Origin: Sphaerisporangium perillae
Lineage (GTDB): Bacteria > Actinomycetota > Actinomycetes > Streptosporangiales > Streptosporangiaceae
Length of the DNA: 64,000 nt
Assembly (NCBI RefSeq): GCF_023276435.1
Contig: NZ_JALLPO010000008.1
Coordinates: forward strand, 1 to 64,000
Direction of reading: 5' to 3'
Of the stretch, positions 60,547 through 64,000 are shown piece after piece. The translations under genes and the position numbers were made by a program. How positions within the stretch are numbered: position 1 is the first letter of the stretch; each line of letters starts with the position of its first letter. Below the pieces are notes generated by a model, which saw only the letters and a list, made by a program, of their open reading frames with translations, was not told where the DNA came from and searched no databases.

Positions 60547-61187
60547 CGCAGGGCCCCCAGGCGGTCCAGGGCGTCGGCGAACCCGGAGCCTGGAGCCGCC
60601 GCCGCCACCTCGGCCGCGTCCGCGGCGGTGTCCACATCGGTCAGGCGCGGCATCCGGGCCACGCTCAGCCCGGCCTCCCGCAACCGTGCCAGCTGGGCCG
60701 CTCCGGTGTGCGGCTCGGACATGGGAACCCCGAGCAGGAGGTCCGCCCGGGGAACACGCAGGCCCAGCAGCCAGAATCCGCCGTCGGTCGCCGGCCCGAA
60801 CACGGCGTCACACGTGTCGAGCAGTGATAGGGCGCTGGACAGCATCTCCGCCGTGACCTGAGGGGTGTCCATGCCGACCAGCACGATGGGCTCCGGCAGC
60901 AGCCGGTGGGCGTCATCGAAGGCCGCCGCCAGCCGCTCGTCCAGCCCCTGCCCGCGTTGCGGCAGCACGGTGAACCCGGCCGGGACCCAGGGGCCCGGAG
61001 CTCCGTCGAGCGCCAGCACCCGGCCTGCCGCCGGGACCCGCGCCACCGCTCCGAGCGTGTCCGTGAGGGCTGCGGCGGCGAGGTCCGCGGCCTCCTCAGC
61101 CGTGTAGGGAGGGGTCAGCCTGGTCTTCACCCTCCCCGGCACCGGTTCCTTGGCGATCACCAGGACCTGGCCCCACCCCGGCCTCAT
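60543..61187 (-). CDS. DUF2064 / TIGR04282 nucleotidyl- or glycosyltransferase-like protein
   Basis: 214 residues of a GT-A-like fold: LVIAKEPVPGRVKTRLTPPY at the start, VLVGMDTPQVTAEML and FGPATDGGFWLLGL are the TIGR04282 motifs. The family is named from arsenosugar biosynthesis, although most members lie in unrelated clusters. ATG 61187 overlaps the stop of a 34-codon micro-ORF that follows the GT2 gene, so translation is probably coupled. Confidence 0.9.
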   Translation of the reverse strand: MRPGWGQVLVIAKEPVPGRVKTRLTPPYTAEEAADLAAAALTDTLGAVARVPAAGRVLALDGAPGPWVPAGFTVLPQRGQGLDERLAAAFDDAHRLLPEPIVLVGMDTPQVTAEMLSSALSLLDTCDAVFGPATDGGFWLLGLRVPRADLLLGVPMSEPHTGAAQLARLREAGLSVARMPRLTDVDTAADAAEVAAAAPGSGFADALDRLGALR

Positions 61188-61311
61188 CGCGCGCCACCCT
61201 CGTCCGCCATGACACCCGGCCTCACCGCGCGCCATCTTCTTCCGCCATGGTCACCCGGCTTGATCGGGGACAACAGGGTGGCACTCATCGCGCGCCGCCC
61301 TGTTCTGCCAT
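61184..61311 (-). repeat. Triplicated 27-bp gene-end module with micro-ORFs
   Basis: Three copies of an ATG-to-TGA module encode MAEQGGAR (61285-61311, the true end of GT2), MAEEDGAR (61222-61248) and MADEGGAR (61184-61210). The last TGA overlaps the DUF2064 ATG. A 34-codon frame from ATG 61288, overlapping the GT2 stop (ATGA), ends at that same TGA and could carry ribosomes across. Confidence 0.8.
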
Positions 61312-61950
61312 GACACGCCGCATGTCGCCGATCGCGCGCAGCGTGCCCCGGACCGTGCCCGTCACCTTGGAACGCCCCGCGCGAGGAAGGTAGTCGACAT
61401 CCACCTCGCCGAGCCGCCACCCCGCAGTGGCGGCGAGCAGCACCATCTCCAGTGGATAGCCGAACCGTCGGTCCGTCATGCCGAGCGCCACCAGGCCCTC
61501 GCGAGCTGCTGCTCGCATCGGTCCAAGGTCGTGCAGGCGGGCACCGGTCCTGCGTCGCAGCCTGCCCGCGAGTACGGCGTTACCGAGCCGCGCGTGCGCC
61601 GGCCATGTCGCGTCCGGCTGCGGCATCCGGCGGCCGAGGACCAGGTCCGCCTGCCCGCCGACGACCGGGCCGGTCACGCGGGGAAGCTGCCCGGGGTCGA
61701 GGGAGGCGTCACAGTCCATGAAGCAGACGATGTCGGCCGTCGCCGCGACCAGCCCGGCATGGCAGGCGGCGCCGAAACCCCGCCTGGGCTCGCTCACAAC
61801 GCGTGCGCCGAGCCGGGCCGCCACCTCGGCCGACCTGTCGGTGGACCCGTTGTCGACCACGATCGGGCGGTAGCCGTCCGGCATGCGCCCGAGCACCCAC
61901 GGCAGCGCCGACTCCTCGTCCAGGCAGGGGAGCACCACGTCGATCTCCAT
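61285..61950 (-). CDS. Family 2 glycosyltransferase
   Basis: 221 residues: EIDVVLPCLDEESALPWVL, IVVDNGSTDRSAEVAARLGA, RRGFGAACHAGLVAA and FMDCDASLDPGQLP are the GT-A motifs. It resembles DPM/UgtP-type enzymes that use a lipid or nucleotide sugar. ATG 61950 starts the fold. First gene of the operon with DUF2064 and a methyltransferase; the membrane protein at 62132 is divergent across 181 nt. Confidence 0.92.
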   Translation of the reverse strand: MEIDVVLPCLDEESALPWVLGRMPDGYRPIVVDNGSTDRSAEVAARLGARVVSEPRRGFGAACHAGLVAATADIVCFMDCDASLDPGQLPRVTGPVVGGQADLVLGRRMPQPDATWPAHARLGNAVLAGRLRRRTGARLHDLGPMRAAAREGLVALGMTDRRFGYPLEMVLLAATAGWRLGEVDVDYLPRAGRSKVTGTVRGTLRAIGDMRRVMAEQGGAR

Positions 61951-62131
61951 GCCTGCGACGGTAAATGCGCGAGCCCCACCCAACCCTTACAAGGTGATGA
62001 CGTACCAGCCGCCGCCCGCTGCGGCTATGTGTCGCCCCTCATCGGACGCCGCTCGTCCCTCCGGATCGCCGATCGTCGATCTCTTACGAGGTTGTGACGT
62101 CTCTGTGGGGGCAGCCCGGTTCGCGCTTACG

Positions 62132-63895
62132 GTGAGCAACGTGACCCAGGAGCCGGCCCGCCAGAGGCGATCACGGTCCCCGTCCGGACGGGCGACCGAC
62201 ATCGCTACGGCAAGCGCCGGTGACCGGGGTGTCCGCGATAACGCGCCAGTTGGAGATCCGGTGGATACCGAGCGTGCGGTGGATACCGAGCGTGCGGTGG
62301 AGGCACGAGGTCCAGCGGGTACCGGGCATGCGGCCGATCCACGGCAGGCAGTGGATACAAGGCATGCGTTGGATGCGGGGGAATTACGGCATGCGCGGCG
62401 CTTTCTGGGTGTCTGGGCGGGGCTGATCGCGTTCGCCTTCGGGGTCGGCGGGATCCTTCACGCGTTCGGCGTGCTGACCATCGACCATCTGCCGCCGCTG
62501 CACGCACACTTCCGCGTGCTCACGATCACGCTGCTGCCCGCCGGCGCCTTCGCCGCCGTCGCGGTCGCCGCCTTGCCCCGCCTGGTCCTGCGCGGCGGTT
62601 TCGGCCGCGCGCTCCTCCTCGCGTACGGCTGCACGCTGGCCTGGACGGTGCTCCTTGCCGTCTCGGCCGACGGACTGGCGGCGCCGCTGGCCCGTCCGAC
62701 CGAGTACCTCGCTGTCCTGCCCGCCGTCGGTGACGACCCGCTGGGCTGGCTGGCGTCGTTCACCGAGCGCCTTCCCGGCTATCCGACGCACGTACGGGGG
62801 CACCCGCCCCTTCCCGTGCTCGCACTGTGGGGCCTCGCACGGTTGGGCCTGGCCGGGCCGTTCGCCGCGTCCGTGCTGGTGGTCGCCGTCGCATGCTCGG
62901 CCACGGTGGCGATCGGGCTGGTGGTGCGGAACCTGGCGGGCGAGGGGGCCGCCCGCCAGGTCCTGCCTTATCTCGCGCTCGCGCCGTCGGCGGTGTGGAT
63001 CGCCACCAGCATGGACGCGTTCTTCGCGGGCATCGGCGCCTGGGGCGTGGCGCTGCTCGTGCTCGCCGGTCAGCGGGCGGCCTCGCCCATCCCGCCCGGT
63101 GTGGCGCCCGGACGTCCGCCAAGTCCGCTCCGTGAGCCACCGCTGCCTCGCCGATCGCCTCGGCTGCCTCCTCCGCCTCCGCCGCCTGCGCGTCCTTCGC
63201 CGTCTCCGTCCCCTCCACCGTCTCCGTCCCCTTCATCGCCTGCGCCGGTGTTCCTGGGGGTGCTGTACGGGCTTGTGGCAGGGATCCTGCTGGGGGCCCT
63301 TCCCTATCTGAGCTACGGGCTGGTGCCGTACCTGCTGATCCCCGTGGCGGCCGCGATGGTGGCCCGCGTGCCTCGAGCGGCGGTGACGGCGGCGCTGGCC
63401 GGCGCGGCGGGGGTGTCGGCGGCCTTCGCGGCGGCCGGGTTCCTCTGGCCGGCGGGGGTACTCGCCACGCACGCCGAGTGGGCGGCCGATCCAGGCGCCG
63501 CCAGGCCGTACTGGTACTTCCTGGTCGCCAATATGGCCGTCCTCGCCCTGGTCACCGGCCCCGCTACCGCCGCCGGCCTCGCCCGCTTCGGCCCCGTGAC
63601 GGTCGCCGCTCTGGCCCGGTTCAGTCCTGTGACGGCCGCCGGTTTGACCCGGTTCGGCCCGGTGACGGGTGCCGGGTCGCGGTGGTACGGATTGAAGGTG
63701 CTCGTCGGGACGGCGTTGGTCGCCGTGCTGGCGCTCGACGTGAGCGGAGTGACCCGTGGCGAGGTGGAGCGGATCTGGATTCCGTATGCCCTGTGGATCG
63801 GCCTGGCCGCGAGCCTGGCCGGCGGGCGCCGATGGCTCGCCGCTCAGGCTCTCATCGGGCTGCTGCTCCAGTCACTCGTACTTTCACCTTGGTGA
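62132..63895 (+). CDS. Polytopic membrane protein, GT39/mannosyltransferase-like
   Basis: About 587 residues with at least ten helices after a hydrophilic start of about 75 residues that repeats VDTERA units. A helix pair (FLGVWAGLIAFAFGVGGI) is followed by a loop YPTHVRGHPPLPVLALWGLA whose His/Pro pattern recalls GT-C glycosyltransferases. Two low-complexity insertions stand out: a Pro/Ser loop of about 55 residues after QRAAS and a run of GPVT-type repeats near residues 460-500. GTG 62132 or 62141 may be the start; neither has a good ribosome site. The divergent GT2 operon suggests a shared glycan pathway. Confidence 0.72.
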   Translation: MSNVTQEPARQRRSRSPSGRATDIATASAGDRGVRDNAPVGDPVDTERAVDTERAVEARGPAGTGHAADPRQAVDTRHALDAGELRHARRFLGVWAGLIAFAFGVGGILHAFGVLTIDHLPPLHAHFRVLTITLLPAGAFAAVAVAALPRLVLRGGFGRALLLAYGCTLAWTVLLAVSADGLAAPLARPTEYLAVLPAVGDDPLGWLASFTERLPGYPTHVRGHPPLPVLALWGLARLGLAGPFAASVLVVAVACSATVAIGLVVRNLAGEGAARQVLPYLALAPSAVWIATSMDAFFAGIGAWGVALLVLAGQRAASPIPPGVAPGRPPSPLREPPLPRRSPRLPPPPPPPARPSPSPSPPPSPSPSSPAPVFLGVLYGLVAGILLGALPYLSYGLVPYLLIPVAAAMVARVPRAAVTAALAGAAGVSAAFAAAGFLWPAGVLATHAEWAADPGAARPYWYFLVANMAVLALVTGPATAAGLARFGPVTVAALARFSPVTAAGLTRFGPVTGAGSRWYGLKVLVGTALVAVLALDVSGVTRGEVERIWIPYALWIGLAASLAGGRRWLAAQALIGLLLQSLVLSPW

Positions 63896-64000
63896 ACGGC
63901 CCTTCTCGCCGACCCGGCGCCGAACGCGTGAGCGCCCCACTGGGCGGGAGGAAGCGGCCCCGGCGTGGGGTGGCCGTGTGCGGAGGTCGGAGGTCTGGGC

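Overview
The window is very GC-rich, uses GTG and TTG starts freely, and carries families typical of filamentous actinobacteria: an AfsR/SARP regulator with NB-ARC and TPR domains, F420-dependent luciferase-like oxidoreductases, LytR-CpsA-Psr proteins, an SCO5389-type small protein, an Rv1733c-like membrane protein and many TetR, HxlR, LysR and XRE regulators. I infer a chromosomal segment of a Streptosporangiales-like actinomycete; the genus cannot be read from the sequence. No rRNA, tRNA, CRISPR array, transposase or prophage was seen.

Layout. 1-11 kb: a cut-off secreted protein, TetR/HxlR regulators, two F420-type oxidoreductases, an amidohydrolase, SURF1, a GNAT and a 14-TM efflux pump. 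11-16 kb: an AfsR-like gene flanked on both sides by SARP-type direct-repeat boxes; the right-hand box points at a small secreted Tyr/Asp-rich protein. 16-24 kb: GNAT, PLP aminotransferase with divergent LysR, the SCO5389-like protein with a MinD/CooC-like ATPase, an APC transporter and a Ser/Thr kinase. 24.5-27.8 kb: a sulfonate-type ABC operon with its own Rrf2 regulator, a consensus promoter and a palindromic operator. 28-31 kb: a GH95 fucosidase and a broken LCP gene. 31-38 kb: a compact biosynthetic operon (ketosynthase III, glycosyltransferase, P450, adenylate-forming ligase, 3beta-HSD-like reductase, then a second P450). Its ligase and reductase resemble OleC and OleD and its ketosynthase resembles OleA, so I read it as an uncharacterised beta-lactone or olefin-type pathway without OleB. 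38-49 kb: uppP, XRE-TPR regulator, gnd, HAD phosphatase, an intact LCP protein, an acyltransferase and two CNNM/hemolysin-type CBS proteins. 49-56 kb: PPOX, VOC, a three-way-junction RNA element before an RraA-like gene, CsbD, a CopD-CtaG copper protein, an APC permease and a repeat-rich membrane protein. 56.7-59.7 kb: an Rv1733c-like / tandem USP / site-2 protease-CBS operon that mirrors members of the mycobacterial dormancy (DosR) regulon. 60-64 kb: a coupled GT2 / DUF2064 / methyltransferase operon and a divergent polytopic membrane protein.

A recurring theme is short tandem duplication, in intergenic DNA (15.6, 20.6, 39.1, 51.7, 59.8, 61.2 kb) and in frame inside genes (left-edge secreted protein, CopD-CtaG linker, 55.4 kb membrane protein, site-2 protease tail, last membrane protein).
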